From an uncultured Flavobacteriaceae bacterium (GTDB taxonomy: Bacteria; Bacteroidota; Bacteroidia; Flavobacteriales; Flavobacteriaceae), in NCBI GenBank assembly GCA_947501845.1, contig CANMXP010000018.1:1-64000 (forward strand): a DNA stretch of 64,000 nucleotides. Direction: 5' to 3'. Every line of letters starts with the position of its first letter. Position 1 is the stretch's first letter. This document shows, piece by piece, positions 24,692-32,935 of this stretch. A program made the position numbers and the translations under genes. The notes beneath the pieces are model-generated. The model did no database searches. It had not been told where the DNA came from and saw only the letters and a list, made by a program, of their open reading frames with translations.

Positions 24692-25096
24692 ATGGAAACA
24701 GCTACAAAACCAAATCATATAGGACGCAAAATAAGTCGGATTCGTGAACTAAGAGGCATGAAGCAGGAGGCTCTTGCTGACGCGTTAGGTATTAGCCAGC
24801 AGGCTGTATCGAAAATTGAACAGTCTCCAGAAGTTGATGATGATAAACTGGAAGAAATCGCTAAAGTTCTTGGGGTAACCAAAGAAGGTATTGAAAAATT
24901 TTCTGAGGAAGCCGTTTTTAATATTATTAATAACACATATAATAATACTAGTAGTGATAATTCTACTTTAATCGCTAGTTCGGTAAACTACCAACCAAAC
25001 TTTAATACTACTGAAAAGCTAGTTGAACTTTATGAACGCCTTTTGAAAGCTGAAAAGGATAAAAATGAGTACTTAGAAAAACTACTCAATAAGTAA
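24692..25096 (+). CDS. XRE-family transcriptional regulator
   Basis: A protein of about 134 residues with an N-terminal Cro/CI-type helix-turn-helix (IGRKISRIRELRGMKQEALA, then LGISQQAVSKIEQSP) over residues 10-65. An asparagine- and threonine-rich linker and a short C-terminal coiled coil (EKLVELYERLLKAEKDKN) follow, the latter likely for oligomerisation. The frame can be extended to a TTG at 24686, but that codon is part of the -7 element, so the ATG at 24692 is chosen. It is divergent from the MNT-HEPN operon and followed convergently by the integrase gene. Control of the HEPN operon, the integrase or the mobilization genes is plausible; the sequence does not decide which. Confidence 0.85.
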   Translation: METATKPNHIGRKISRIRELRGMKQEALADALGISQQAVSKIEQSPEVDDDKLEEIAKVLGVTKEGIEKFSEEAVFNIINNTYNNTSSDNSTLIASSVNYQPNFNTTEKLVELYERLLKAEKDKNEYLEKLLNK

Positions 25097-25162
25097 TTCA
25101 TATTTCTTTCTTTTAGAATACAGAATAATAAAAAATGCTTTGTTTGGGTTTAGAATCATGAT

Positions 25163-26401
25163 TTATACAGTATTATAAAGATCTTTATTTAAGGAGAATT
25201 TATCACGTAAAGCTTTCATGTCATGACTTACTTTCTTATCAAGAATTTTTGCATAGTGCTGTGTGGTACTTAATGATCTATGTCCTAACATTTTGCTTAC
25301 TGATTCTATTGGAACACCATTACTTAAGGTTACAGTTGTGGCAAAGGTATGTCTGGCTAAATGAAAAGTCAAATTCTTATTTATATTACATAAATCGGCA
25401 ATTTCTTTGAGATAAGCATTCATTTTTTGATTACTTAAAACGGGAAGTAACTTTTTGGTGTTCAAAACATCAGCACGTGTTTTATACTTTTCTAATATTC
25501 CTTCAGCAATAGGAAGGATTGGAATATTGCTTCTTGTATCTGTTTTTGTCCTTTTGGTTTTTATCCAACGTTCTCCATCCATACCAATGACAATATCACT
25601 ATTAGATAGTTTTTTAACATCAGCGTAAGCCAAACCCGTAAAACAGCAGAAAATAAATATATCTTTAACTAAATCTAAACGAGAAACGTGAAGTTCTTTT
25701 TCTAACATTTTTTGAATATCTGATTCACTTAAAAAATTACGCTCTACCGCTTTCCATTTTGCTTTCCAATGAAAAAAAGGATCCTTACTTATCCAATCGT
25801 TGGCATACGCAATTCTGATGATCTTTTTTAGATTGGTTAAATATTTAGTGATCGTATTTTGATTACCAATATCTTTAACCTTTAAATAATACTCGAATCC
25901 ATTAATGAATTTTAAATCTACCTCTTGAACAAAAATATCTTCCATATGGTATTCCTTTTGGAGATAGCCTTTTAAATGTCTGTTAGTTCTAACATATCGC
26001 TGGTAACATCCTGAAGAATAACTTTTGCCTACTAATTTTTCTATTTGATTGTTATGTTCTTGAAAAATAGCTATAAGTGTTTTACGATTACCTCCATTAT
26101 TTACAAAAATATTTTTAATCATCATGGCTGTATAGGGTTTACCTTGAGTAAAAAACTTACCTTGTATTCTATTTACCTTAGATCGAATATCATTTAAATA
26201 ACGATTAAGCTCTTTTACTTCTGTCTTTGAACCCTTGAGTTTTCCAGCTAACGAATTCCATTGTGTAGGATCTATTTTCCGCCTAATGCTAACTTCGCTG
26301 CGTTTACCGTCTACAGTTATGCGCATATAAATAGGAGCTAATTTGTTTTTGTCTAAATGAACATTTTTAGGATAGAATAAAATGGAGAAGGAATCTTGCA
26401 T
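25163..26401 (-). CDS. Tyrosine integrase of the element (CTnDOT-like)
   Basis: A 412-residue site-specific recombinase that integrates and excises the element at the tRNA-Arg gene. An N-terminal arm-binding domain (residues 1-95), a core-binding SAM-like domain (about 110-205) and the catalytic domain follow in order. The H-x-x-R box HLARHTF (about 345-351), LGHRS and the nucleophile in TTQHYAKI (about residue 382) are present. The usual first catalytic arginine (TGLR) is replaced: the box reads CFTGLAYADV, as in the IntDOT-related group. It lies 230 bases from the tRNA, with a 38-bp palindrome between. Its 3' end faces the XRE gene. Confidence 0.92.
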   Translation of the reverse strand: MQDSFSILFYPKNVHLDKNKLAPIYMRITVDGKRSEVSIRRKIDPTQWNSLAGKLKGSKTEVKELNRYLNDIRSKVNRIQGKFFTQGKPYTAMMIKNIFVNNGGNRKTLIAIFQEHNNQIEKLVGKSYSSGCYQRYVRTNRHLKGYLQKEYHMEDIFVQEVDLKFINGFEYYLKVKDIGNQNTITKYLTNLKKIIRIAYANDWISKDPFFHWKAKWKAVERNFLSESDIQKMLEKELHVSRLDLVKDIFIFCCFTGLAYADVKKLSNSDIVIGMDGERWIKTKRTKTDTRSNIPILPIAEGILEKYKTRADVLNTKKLLPVLSNQKMNAYLKEIADLCNINKNLTFHLARHTFATTVTLSNGVPIESVSKMLGHRSLSTTQHYAKILDKKVSHDMKALRDKFSLNKDLYNTV

Positions 26402-26530
26402 GATAATTGGTTTTAAATTCTACTTAAATTTACAAAAAAATATAATATAATTATTTGATATTCAATTATTTATATAAGTTCTGGTGACTAATTCTTATTT
26501 TTAAAAAATAGTCACCGAATCACTCACCTT

Positions 26531-26568
26531 TTAATTACTATCAATTGATATCAATTGATAGTAATTAA
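26531..26568. repeat. Perfect 38-bp palindrome near attR
   Basis: Positions 26531-26549 are the exact reverse complement of 26550-26568, with no mismatch. It also contains a tandem TATCAATTGA. It lies 130 bases upstream of the integrase start and about 60 bases from the tRNA end, a likely place for integrase, excisionase or regulator binding. Confidence 0.75.
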
Positions 26569-26572
26569 AATG

Positions 26573-26607
26573 AAAAAGCCCGAAAACATTATGTTTTCAG
26601 ACTTTTT
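26573..26607. terminator. Element-borne terminator behind tRNA-Arg
   Basis: An 8-bp perfect stem (26582-26589 with 26591-26598) is flanked by AAAAAG and CTTTTT pairing outer arms, giving T-runs on both strands. On the minus strand it directly follows the tRNA-Arg 3' end, so it can replace the original terminator now at 102-150. Confidence 0.75.
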
Positions 26608-26629
26608 GAATAATTATAGAAGTGTTCTA

Positions 26630-26643
26630 GTGACCGCGAAGGG
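26630..26643. other. attR core within tRNA-Arg 3' end
   Basis: This is the 14-base partner of 161-174. It covers the 3' half of the acceptor stem and the start of the T stem. Confidence 0.65.
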
Positions 26644-26704
26644 ATTCGAACCCCCAACCCTCAGAGCCGAAATCTGATATTCTATCCAGTTGAACTACGC
26701 AGCC
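26631..26704 (-). tRNA. tRNA-Arg (anticodon UCG)
   Basis: The 74-base gene folds as a full cloverleaf. The acceptor stem GGCTGCG pairs with CGCGGTC (with two G-U), the D arm is GTTC/GAAT, and the anticodon stem TCAGA/TCTGA carries the loop TTTCGGC, giving anticodon UCG (codon CGA). The T arm has the TTCGAAT loop. CCA is not encoded. The 3' end faces the mobile element and serves as its integration site; the intact copy is preserved by the element's end. Confidence 0.92.
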
Positions 26705-26774
26705 ATTTCAGTGTTTAGTATTCAGCGTTCAAAACGAAATTACTGAAAACCTTCACTATAAGTTTTTATTAAGT

Positions 26775-27224
26775 TTAAGCCAATTTGGCCTTGACTATAT
26801 TAGAAATCGTTTTACCATCGGCTTGACCCGCCAACTCTTTACTAACAATACCCATAACCTTCCCCATATCTTTCATACCCTCTGCTCCAATTTGATCAAT
26901 GGTCATAACAACCACTTTTTCAATTTCTTCATCGGTTAAAGCTTCTGGTAAAAATTGGGCAATAATATCTGCCTCTGCTAATTCTGGAGCAGCTAGGTCT
27001 TCGCGCCCTTGTTCTATATAGACAGCCGCACTATCTTTACGCTGTTTTACTTGTTTCTGAAGTATTTTAAGCTCTTGCTCCTCTGTTAAATCTTCCTTAG
27101 CACCACTTTCTGTTTGCGCTAATAAAATAGCAGATTTCACAGCACGTAAAGCTGTTAAAGCTGTTTGGTCTTTAGCTTTCATTGCTTCTTTTAAAGCAGA
27201 CATGACATCTTGTTGTAAACCCAT
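26775..27224 (-). CDS. GatB/YqeY-domain protein
   Basis: A 149-residue YqeY-family protein, the stand-alone version of the C-terminal tRNA-binding domain of GatB/GatE amidotransferase subunits. Typical features are MKAKDQTALTALRAVKSAI at the N-terminus, KRKDS-like KQRKDSAAVYIEQGREDLA, EADIIAQFLPEALT in the centre, and GMKDMGKVMGIV...GQADGKTISNIVKAKL at the end. The length is normal. Its precise role is unsettled; a link to tRNA or translation is assumed from the fold. It lies downstream of ftsZ on the same strand but beyond a strong terminator, so it is probably a separate unit. Confidence 0.9.
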   Translation of the reverse strand: MGLQQDVMSALKEAMKAKDQTALTALRAVKSAILLAQTESGAKEDLTEEQELKILQKQVKQRKDSAAVYIEQGREDLAAPELAEADIIAQFLPEALTDEEIEKVVVMTIDQIGAEGMKDMGKVMGIVSKELAGQADGKTISNIVKAKLA

Positions 27225-27337
27225 TATAATTCTATTTAAACGCGAAGATAAAAAAAAGTTAGATGCATGAAGTTAGAAGTACGAAGAAAAAGATTTACTC
27301 TTTCACAAGAAGGAGAAAAATTTGTGAATTAAATAAA

Positions 27338-27369
27338 AACCCGAAAAGTTGAGGGATACTTTTCGGGTT
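27338..27369 (-). terminator. Terminator of the dcw cluster (after ftsZ)
   Basis: A 12-bp perfect stem (27338-27349 with 27358-27369) has A/T-rich outer arms. It lies 27 bases after the ftsZ stop on the minus strand. Confidence 0.8.
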
Positions 27370-27395
27370 CATAACAAAGTAAGGCCAGTGTACTA

Positions 27396-29396
27396 TTAAT
27401 CTACATTATCGTGTAAAAACGAATTATTGCTTCTTAACTGTATATCATCATTATCATCTAAACCAATACTGGTTCTAGACATATCTGTCTCTGAAGAATG
27501 CTTAGCTTCATCTAAGTTTACACCTTGACGCTTGTAAGCTGGCACCTTTTCTATATCATCAATTTTTGCATTGTTAAATTTATAGTTAAAATCTTTCATT
27601 TTGCGTCTACGTTCTTCTGCACGTTCTTTAAGCAGCTCAGAAATAGGCGTATTCATTGGATCTACTTTTTCTTCAGTTTCTTTTTTTGGAGTAGATTCAT
27701 GTGAAGTCTTTTTTTCAAACACAATATCATTGTCAACTTCTTCTACAGCTTCATTAGACGCTGGTTGTTTTTTATTCATTGAAGATTCAACTTCAACATA
27801 ATCATCCAATGCATAACGAATATCTCCTTCTTCATTAGTTTCCGTTACAGTTATAAGCTCAACATAATCATTAACCGGTATTTCTTTAATATCCTCATCT
27901 GCCATTAATTGATGTGAAATAACATCTTCCTTTTCTTCAGTTTCCTTATCGGTATCATTTGATGAAAGTGGCAAATCAAAAGTTAAAGTAATTTGCTGCT
28001 CTTCTTCAATATAATCTGAAATAATTTCTACATCGGTAATATCTTCAAGGTCGTCAGACATTCTTGTAACTGGCTTGATGATAAAATCTTCCTCTTCTTC
28101 AATATCTGCTTTTACCTCATCATATACCACATCAATATTTTTAATAATTTCTGATGTTGGTATTAAATCTATATTTTCAGTTGGCTTAGCTAGTTTTTGT
28201 TTACTAATAAAACTCTTTTCTAAATTACTAAGTCCTTCTTCTTCAGCTTCCAAATCTAGCGTGTGTCTCACTATAGGCACTTCCTTTTTTTCTTCCAGTT
28301 CAATTATCGGCTTAATAATCACTGGGTCTTTTTCTTTAGGGTTTAAGTCTTGGTCTTCACTTAGTGAATGCACCACCTTTTTGGTTTCTGTATTAGAAAT
28401 TTCATCTTGTTGCTCAAGGTTAAAACCTGTAGCAATAATAGTGACTGCTATAGACTCTTCCAGCGCTTCATCTTCACCAACTCCCATGATAATATTGGCA
28501 CCGTGACCTGCTTCAGTTTGAATATGATCATTAATCTCTCCTATCTCATCAATAGTAATTTCCTGAGCACCTGAAACAATTAATAACAAGACATTCTTAG
28601 CACCAGTAATTTTATTATCGTTTAATAATGGGGAATCTAAAGCCTTACGAATAGCATCCTGAGCACGGTTTTGACCTGAAGCCAAGGCAGATCCCATAAT
28701 CGCAGTTCCACTATTACTCAATACTGTTTTAGCATCTCGTAAATCGATATTTTGTGTGTAATGGTGTGTAATAACTTCGGCTATACCACGAGCAGCAGTT
28801 GATAGCACTTCGTCTGCTTTTGAGAATCCTGCTTTAAAACCAAGATTACCATAAACCTCACGAAGTTTATTATTATTTATTACAATTAAAGAATCTACAA
28901 CATCTCTTAATTTTTCAATTCCTTTTTGAGATTGCTCGATACGCATTCTTCCTTCAAATTGAAATGGCATGGTTACTATACCAACTGTTAAAATGTCTAA
29001 TTCTCTAGCCATTTTAGCAATAATAGGAGCGGCCCCAGTTCCCGTTCCACCACCCATACCAGCAGTGATAAATATCATTTTAGTATTAGAGTCTAACATT
29101 TGTGAAATGTCATCAAAACTTTCAACGGCAGATTGCTCTCCTATATCTGGGTTTGCACCTGCACCCAATCCTTCGGTTAAATTAAGCCCCAATTGGATCT
29201 TGTTAGGCACACCACTGTTTTGAAGTGCTTGCGCATCGGTATTACATATGTAAAAATCAACACCTTTAATACCTTGTTGGAACATGTGATTAATGGCGTT
29301 ACTGCCACCTCCTCCAACACCAATAACTTTAATAACATTTGACTGATTTTTAGGTAAATCAAATGCAATGCTTTCGAATTCTTCTTTGCTGCTCAT
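27396..29396 (-). CDS. ftsZ: Cell division GTPase FtsZ
   Basis: Tubulin-like GTPase that polymerises into the Z ring at mid-cell. The GTPase core (about residues 20-325) holds VIGVGGGGSNAINHM, the tubulin signature AGMGGGTGTGAAP and the T7-loop NIDLRDAKTVLS. The protein is long (666 residues) because a very acidic, probably disordered linker of about 280 residues (many E, D, I and V) separates the core from the C-terminal region. There PAYKRQGVNL (about residues 618-627) resembles the conserved C-terminal peptide that binds FtsA. An additional tail of about 40 residues follows. A long FtsZ linker is usual in Flavobacteria. It is the last gene of the dcw cluster. Confidence 0.97.
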   Translation of the reverse strand: MSSKEEFESIAFDLPKNQSNVIKVIGVGGGGSNAINHMFQQGIKGVDFYICNTDAQALQNSGVPNKIQLGLNLTEGLGAGANPDIGEQSAVESFDDISQMLDSNTKMIFITAGMGGGTGTGAAPIIAKMARELDILTVGIVTMPFQFEGRMRIEQSQKGIEKLRDVVDSLIVINNNKLREVYGNLGFKAGFSKADEVLSTAARGIAEVITHHYTQNIDLRDAKTVLSNSGTAIMGSALASGQNRAQDAIRKALDSPLLNDNKITGAKNVLLLIVSGAQEITIDEIGEINDHIQTEAGHGANIIMGVGEDEALEESIAVTIIATGFNLEQQDEISNTETKKVVHSLSEDQDLNPKEKDPVIIKPIIELEEKKEVPIVRHTLDLEAEEEGLSNLEKSFISKQKLAKPTENIDLIPTSEIIKNIDVVYDEVKADIEEEEDFIIKPVTRMSDDLEDITDVEIISDYIEEEQQITLTFDLPLSSNDTDKETEEKEDVISHQLMADEDIKEIPVNDYVELITVTETNEEGDIRYALDDYVEVESSMNKKQPASNEAVEEVDNDIVFEKKTSHESTPKKETEEKVDPMNTPISELLKERAEERRRKMKDFNYKFNNAKIDDIEKVPAYKRQGVNLDEAKHSSETDMSRTSIGLDDNDDIQLRSNNSFLHDNVD

Positions 29397-29510
29397 AAAT
29401 TCTATTTTACTGAGGTTTTTATACTTTACTTTTAATTCAATGAATATATTGTCTTTGTGCCTTTTGGCTACTTCTCTAAAATTATCTGTGGGACAATTTT
29501 ATTATGTTTC

Positions 29511-30824
29511 TTATTCTGCGTTATCTAAAAAATCTTTAACACGCTCGGTTAGTTTATCTAAAAAAGAACGACGTTCCTTTACTGGTTGTTCTTTAATCTC
29601 TTCAACTGGTTTTTCTTCTTCATCTTCTACATCAATCTCATGCTGTTGCTCTAACGTCTTTCTTTCTTGACGCTTTAAACCATCTAAAACCAATCCTACT
29701 GCTGTTGCATACAGTGGACTCGTAATATCGCCATCACTATCTCCTGCTAAATGCTCATTGGGATATCCTATTCTAGTGTCCATTCCTGTTATGTACTCTA
29801 CCAATTGTTTTAAATGTTTTAACTGGCTACCTCCTCCTGTTAATACAATACCTGCAATTAATTTTTTCTTTTGCTCTTCATGTCCGTAATTTTTAATTTC
29901 AACATACACCTGTTCAATAATTTCAACAACGCGTGCATGAATTATTTTTGAGAGATTTTTTAATGTAATCTCTTTGGGCTCTCTACCTCTCAAACCTGGT
30001 ATAGATACTATTTCGTTGTCTTTATTTTCTCCTGGCCATGCAGAACCAAATTTTATCTTTAACAACTCAGCCTGCTTTTCAATAATAGAACAGCCTTCCT
30101 TTATATCTTCGGTAACTACATTACCTCCAAAAGGGATGACTGCTGTATGCCGGATAATACCATCTCTAAAAATCGCCAAATCTGTTGTACCCCCACCTAT
30201 ATCAATAAGTGCCACACCAGCTTCTTTTTCTTCTTGGCTTAAAACTGCATTTGCTGATGCTAGCGGCTCTAACGTAATACCTTCCAAATTTAAACCAGCA
30301 CTTTGCACACAACGCCCTATATTTCTTATGGAAGAAACCTGACCAACAACCACATGGAAATTAGCCTCTAAACGTCCTCCATACATACCTATTGGTTCTT
30401 TAATTTCAGCTTGACCATCTACTTTGTACTCCTGTGGTAATACATGGATAATTTCTTCACCTGGAAGCATGACCAGTTTATGCACTTGATTTATCAACCT
30501 ATCAATATCTTCATCATCTATAACATTTTCCGAATTAGGTCTTGTTATATAATCACTGTGCTGTAAGCTTCTTATATGCTGCCCAGCAATACCAACGGTA
30601 ACACCTTCTATTTTCATTTCAGCAGAAACTTCTGCTTCTTGAACAGCTTGTTGTATAGATTGTATCGTTTGGGTAATATTATTTACAACACCACGGTGCA
30701 CTCCCAAACTTTTAGATTTGCCTATACCTAAAATTTCTACTTTACCGTATTCATTTTTACGACCAATCATTGCCACTATCTTTGTGGTTCCTATGTCTAA
30801 TCCTACTGCTAAATTATGCTCCAT
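29511..30824 (-). CDS. ftsA: Cell division protein FtsA
   Basis: Actin-like ATPase that anchors FtsZ to the inner membrane and recruits late division proteins. The 437 residues contain GLDIGTTKIVAMIG (phosphate 1), ALIDIGGGTTDLAIF (phosphate 2) and GIVLTGGGSQLKHL (adenosine motif), with the 1C domain between. The C-terminal amphipathic helix RRSFLDKLTERVKDFLDN serves as membrane-targeting sequence after an acidic linker. It starts three bases after ftsQ ends and precedes ftsZ by 114 bases, within which an ftsZ-proximal promoter could lie. Confidence 0.97.
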   Translation of the reverse strand: MEHNLAVGLDIGTTKIVAMIGRKNEYGKVEILGIGKSKSLGVHRGVVNNITQTIQSIQQAVQEAEVSAEMKIEGVTVGIAGQHIRSLQHSDYITRPNSENVIDDEDIDRLINQVHKLVMLPGEEIIHVLPQEYKVDGQAEIKEPIGMYGGRLEANFHVVVGQVSSIRNIGRCVQSAGLNLEGITLEPLASANAVLSQEEKEAGVALIDIGGGTTDLAIFRDGIIRHTAVIPFGGNVVTEDIKEGCSIIEKQAELLKIKFGSAWPGENKDNEIVSIPGLRGREPKEITLKNLSKIIHARVVEIIEQVYVEIKNYGHEEQKKKLIAGIVLTGGGSQLKHLKQLVEYITGMDTRIGYPNEHLAGDSDGDITSPLYATAVGLVLDGLKRQERKTLEQQHEIDVEDEEEKPVEEIKEQPVKERRSFLDKLTERVKDFLDNAE

Positions 30825-30827
30825 GGT

Positions 30828-31547
30828 TTATATTTTGGTACATATTACTTGGTTGTCAAACTGCAAATTGACTTTACTATAATTATCAAGTGTTCTCTCT
30901 TTTAGGTTTTTTTGATAAAACGCTTTTAAATTATTAATCTTTTTATCTAAAAAATTCACGTTACCTAATTGTACTATAAAATGGCATTGTCTCAATTTTA
31001 AATAAACAACCTTATCGATACTTTGATAAATTTCTATAACATTCTTTTTTAAAAATTCATCATGAGTAATTTTACTGGCAACCTTATGAATGTTTTTTAA
31101 ATTATTTTTTTCTACATAACCAGTAACTAATGGTACTCTAGCTGAATAATTGGTAGACAATGGCATATAAGAACCTTCATCATCAATATAATAAGACGCA
31201 TTTGTACTCACTCGTGCTATAGGTACTTTTTGTTCAATTTCAGCATTAAGTGTACCATTTACAGCCACATACACTTCTGCTGTTTTTATCATTGGGTTAG
31301 ATTTTAGGGCATTCTCTAGCTCATTCAAATCTAAAGTTTCTTTGGGTACATTTTTAACACCACCGTATTTTTGTATTAACAATTTACTAACAGTTTCGTT
31401 TGTTACAAACAGATTATTCTCTCCAATAAATTTCACATAAGGACTTGATACTTTTCTAAGCGCATTCTTTTGTGATGCAAAAGCAAACAAAAAAGCCACT
31501 AGTACCAATAAGACAAACATCTTTATGTAATTCCAATTAACTCGCAA
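30828..31547 (-). CDS. ftsQ: Cell division protein FtsQ
   Basis: A 239-residue bitopic membrane protein of the divisome. A short cytoplasmic start is followed by one membrane segment (MFVLLVLVAFLFAF, residues 11-25) and a periplasmic part with a POTRA-like region (KNVPKETLDLNELENALKSN...AEVYVAVNGTLNAEIEQK) and a beta domain (YYIDDEGSYMPLS). It links FtsL/FtsB-type proteins to the ring. The start overlaps the end of murC by 11 bases, and ftsA follows after three bases, so the genes are translationally coupled. Confidence 0.93.
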   Translation of the reverse strand: MRVNWNYIKMFVLLVLVAFLFAFASQKNALRKVSSPYVKFIGENNLFVTNETVSKLLIQKYGGVKNVPKETLDLNELENALKSNPMIKTAEVYVAVNGTLNAEIEQKVPIARVSTNASYYIDDEGSYMPLSTNYSARVPLVTGYVEKNNLKNIHKVASKITHDEFLKKNVIEIYQSIDKVVYLKLRQCHFIVQLGNVNFLDKKINNLKAFYQKNLKERTLDNYSKVNLQFDNQVICTKI

Positions 31548-32889
31548 TACTGAATTCTTTTTTAATACGTTTTACTTGTTCTCCTATATCGCCTGCGCCT
31601 ATGGTTAATATAATTCTCGCAGTGCTATTATGTATCGCTGGCAACAACTCTTTTTTGTTTACCAACTGCTTATTTTTATTCTTTATTTTACTTAATAACC
31701 AAGCAGAAGTTACCCCTTCAATAGGCAGTTCTCTAGCTGGATAGATATCTAATAGTATCAATTCATCAAACTGTGACAAACTTTTAGCAAAACCGTTTAT
31801 AAAATCGCGTGTTCTACTATACAAATGCGGCTGAAAAATGGCCAATACTTTTTGCCCTGGATACATCTCTCTAACTGCTTGATGCACCGCATTAATTTCT
31901 TCTGGATGATGTGCGTAATCATCAATAAAAATCAAATTTTCAGTTTTTATATGATAGGTAAACCTACGCCTAACCCCCTTAAAAGACTCCAAGGCTAACA
32001 CAAGTTGCTGATTATCACAACCATACTCTAAAGCCATAGCCATAGCTATTAAAGCATTCAATAAATTGTGTCTACCAGGCAGATTAAATCGTAAATTTTC
32101 AAGTACCGTTTTTGGAGTTTTTACATTAAAAACATAAGTACCATTTTCTATTTTTATATTTTGAATGGAATAATCTGAATCATCTTCTATACCATAAGTA
32201 ATGCCTTTTAGCGGCAAACCATTTCTAACAAATAATTTTCCATTAGGTTTTAATCTTTTTGAAAACTCTTCAAATGATTTTTCTAATTCTGAAGGATCTC
32301 CATAAATATCCAAATGATCTGCATCCATTGATGTAACACATGCCATATCTGGTGACAATGTTAGAAAGGAACGATCAAACTCATCTGCCTCTACCACCGA
32401 AACTTCTGTCCCATTTAATATCAAGTTAGAGTTATAATTCTCACTAATCCCTCCTAAAAAAGCCGTTAATGGCACATCACATTTATTCATTAAATGCCCC
32501 AAAATACTTGTCGTTGTCGTTTTTCCATGGGTACCCGCAACAGCTAAACAAAATGTATTTTCTGTTATTAGCCCCAAAATTTGCGAACGTTTTAAAACTT
32601 GATATGTATTCGCATTGAAATACATTAGCTCTAAATGATTATCAGGAATTGCTGGCGTGTAAACAACAAGTGTTTTTTCAATATCTAAAAAAGAAGCAGG
32701 TATATTATCTACCGAATCTTCAAAATGAACTTCAATACCTAAAGTCACTAAACCATCTGTTATTTCGGTTTGTGTTTTATCATAACCTGCTACATGTTTA
32801 CTATTGGCATGAAAATAACGCGCCAAAGCACTCATCCCGACACCACCTATGCCAATAAAATAAATGTTATGTATGTTGTTCAAGTTCAT
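31537..32889 (-). CDS. murC: UDP-N-acetylmuramate--L-alanine ligase MurC
   Basis: Cytoplasmic Mur ligase adding the first amino acid, L-alanine, to UDP-MurNAc. The 450 residues show the N-terminal Rossmann domain (NIYFIGIGGVGMSALARYF), the ATP-binding loop VAGTHGKTTTTSILGHL, the DxDHLDIYGD substrate region and IFIDDYAHHPEEI in the C-terminal domain. The length is normal. It lies between murG and ftsQ in the dcw order and overlaps ftsQ by 11 bases. Confidence 0.97.
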   Translation of the reverse strand: MNLNNIHNIYFIGIGGVGMSALARYFHANSKHVAGYDKTQTEITDGLVTLGIEVHFEDSVDNIPASFLDIEKTLVVYTPAIPDNHLELMYFNANTYQVLKRSQILGLITENTFCLAVAGTHGKTTTTSILGHLMNKCDVPLTAFLGGISENYNSNLILNGTEVSVVEADEFDRSFLTLSPDMACVTSMDADHLDIYGDPSELEKSFEEFSKRLKPNGKLFVRNGLPLKGITYGIEDDSDYSIQNIKIENGTYVFNVKTPKTVLENLRFNLPGRHNLLNALIAMAMALEYGCDNQQLVLALESFKGVRRRFTYHIKTENLIFIDDYAHHPEEINAVHQAVREMYPGQKVLAIFQPHLYSRTRDFINGFAKSLSQFDELILLDIYPARELPIEGVTSAWLLSKIKNKNKQLVNKKELLPAIHNSTARIILTIGAGDIGEQVKRIKKEFSIAS

Positions 32890-32935
32890 TTTCGTTATTC
32901 CCGTACTACTTTTTATTTTTCCTATTTATGAGTTC

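Larger units (their letters stand above)
161..26643. mobile_element. Integrative mobilizable element in tRNA-Arg
   Basis: The element is bounded by the direct repeat 161-174 / 26630-26643. It encodes a CTnDOT-type integrase next to the tRNA end, BfmA-type and MobB-type mobilization proteins, a coupling ATPase, SSB and a RadC-like protein. No VirB/Tra channel genes are present, so self-transfer is unlikely and mobilization by a helper is expected. About 16 kb of AT-rich cargo, mostly predicted defence or conflict genes, fills the left side. The left part could include older stacked insertions. Confidence 0.75.

Noticed and set aside
161-26643. Calling the element a self-transmissible conjugative element.
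   Set aside because: Only relaxosome and coupling genes are present; no VirB/Tra channel, VirB4-like ATPase or pilus genes are found.
28075-28506. Long plus-strand open frame opposite ftsZ.
   Set aside because: It is a shadow of the acidic ftsZ linker: serine-rich, with no independent signals. Other antisense frames in the dcw cluster were dropped for the same reason.
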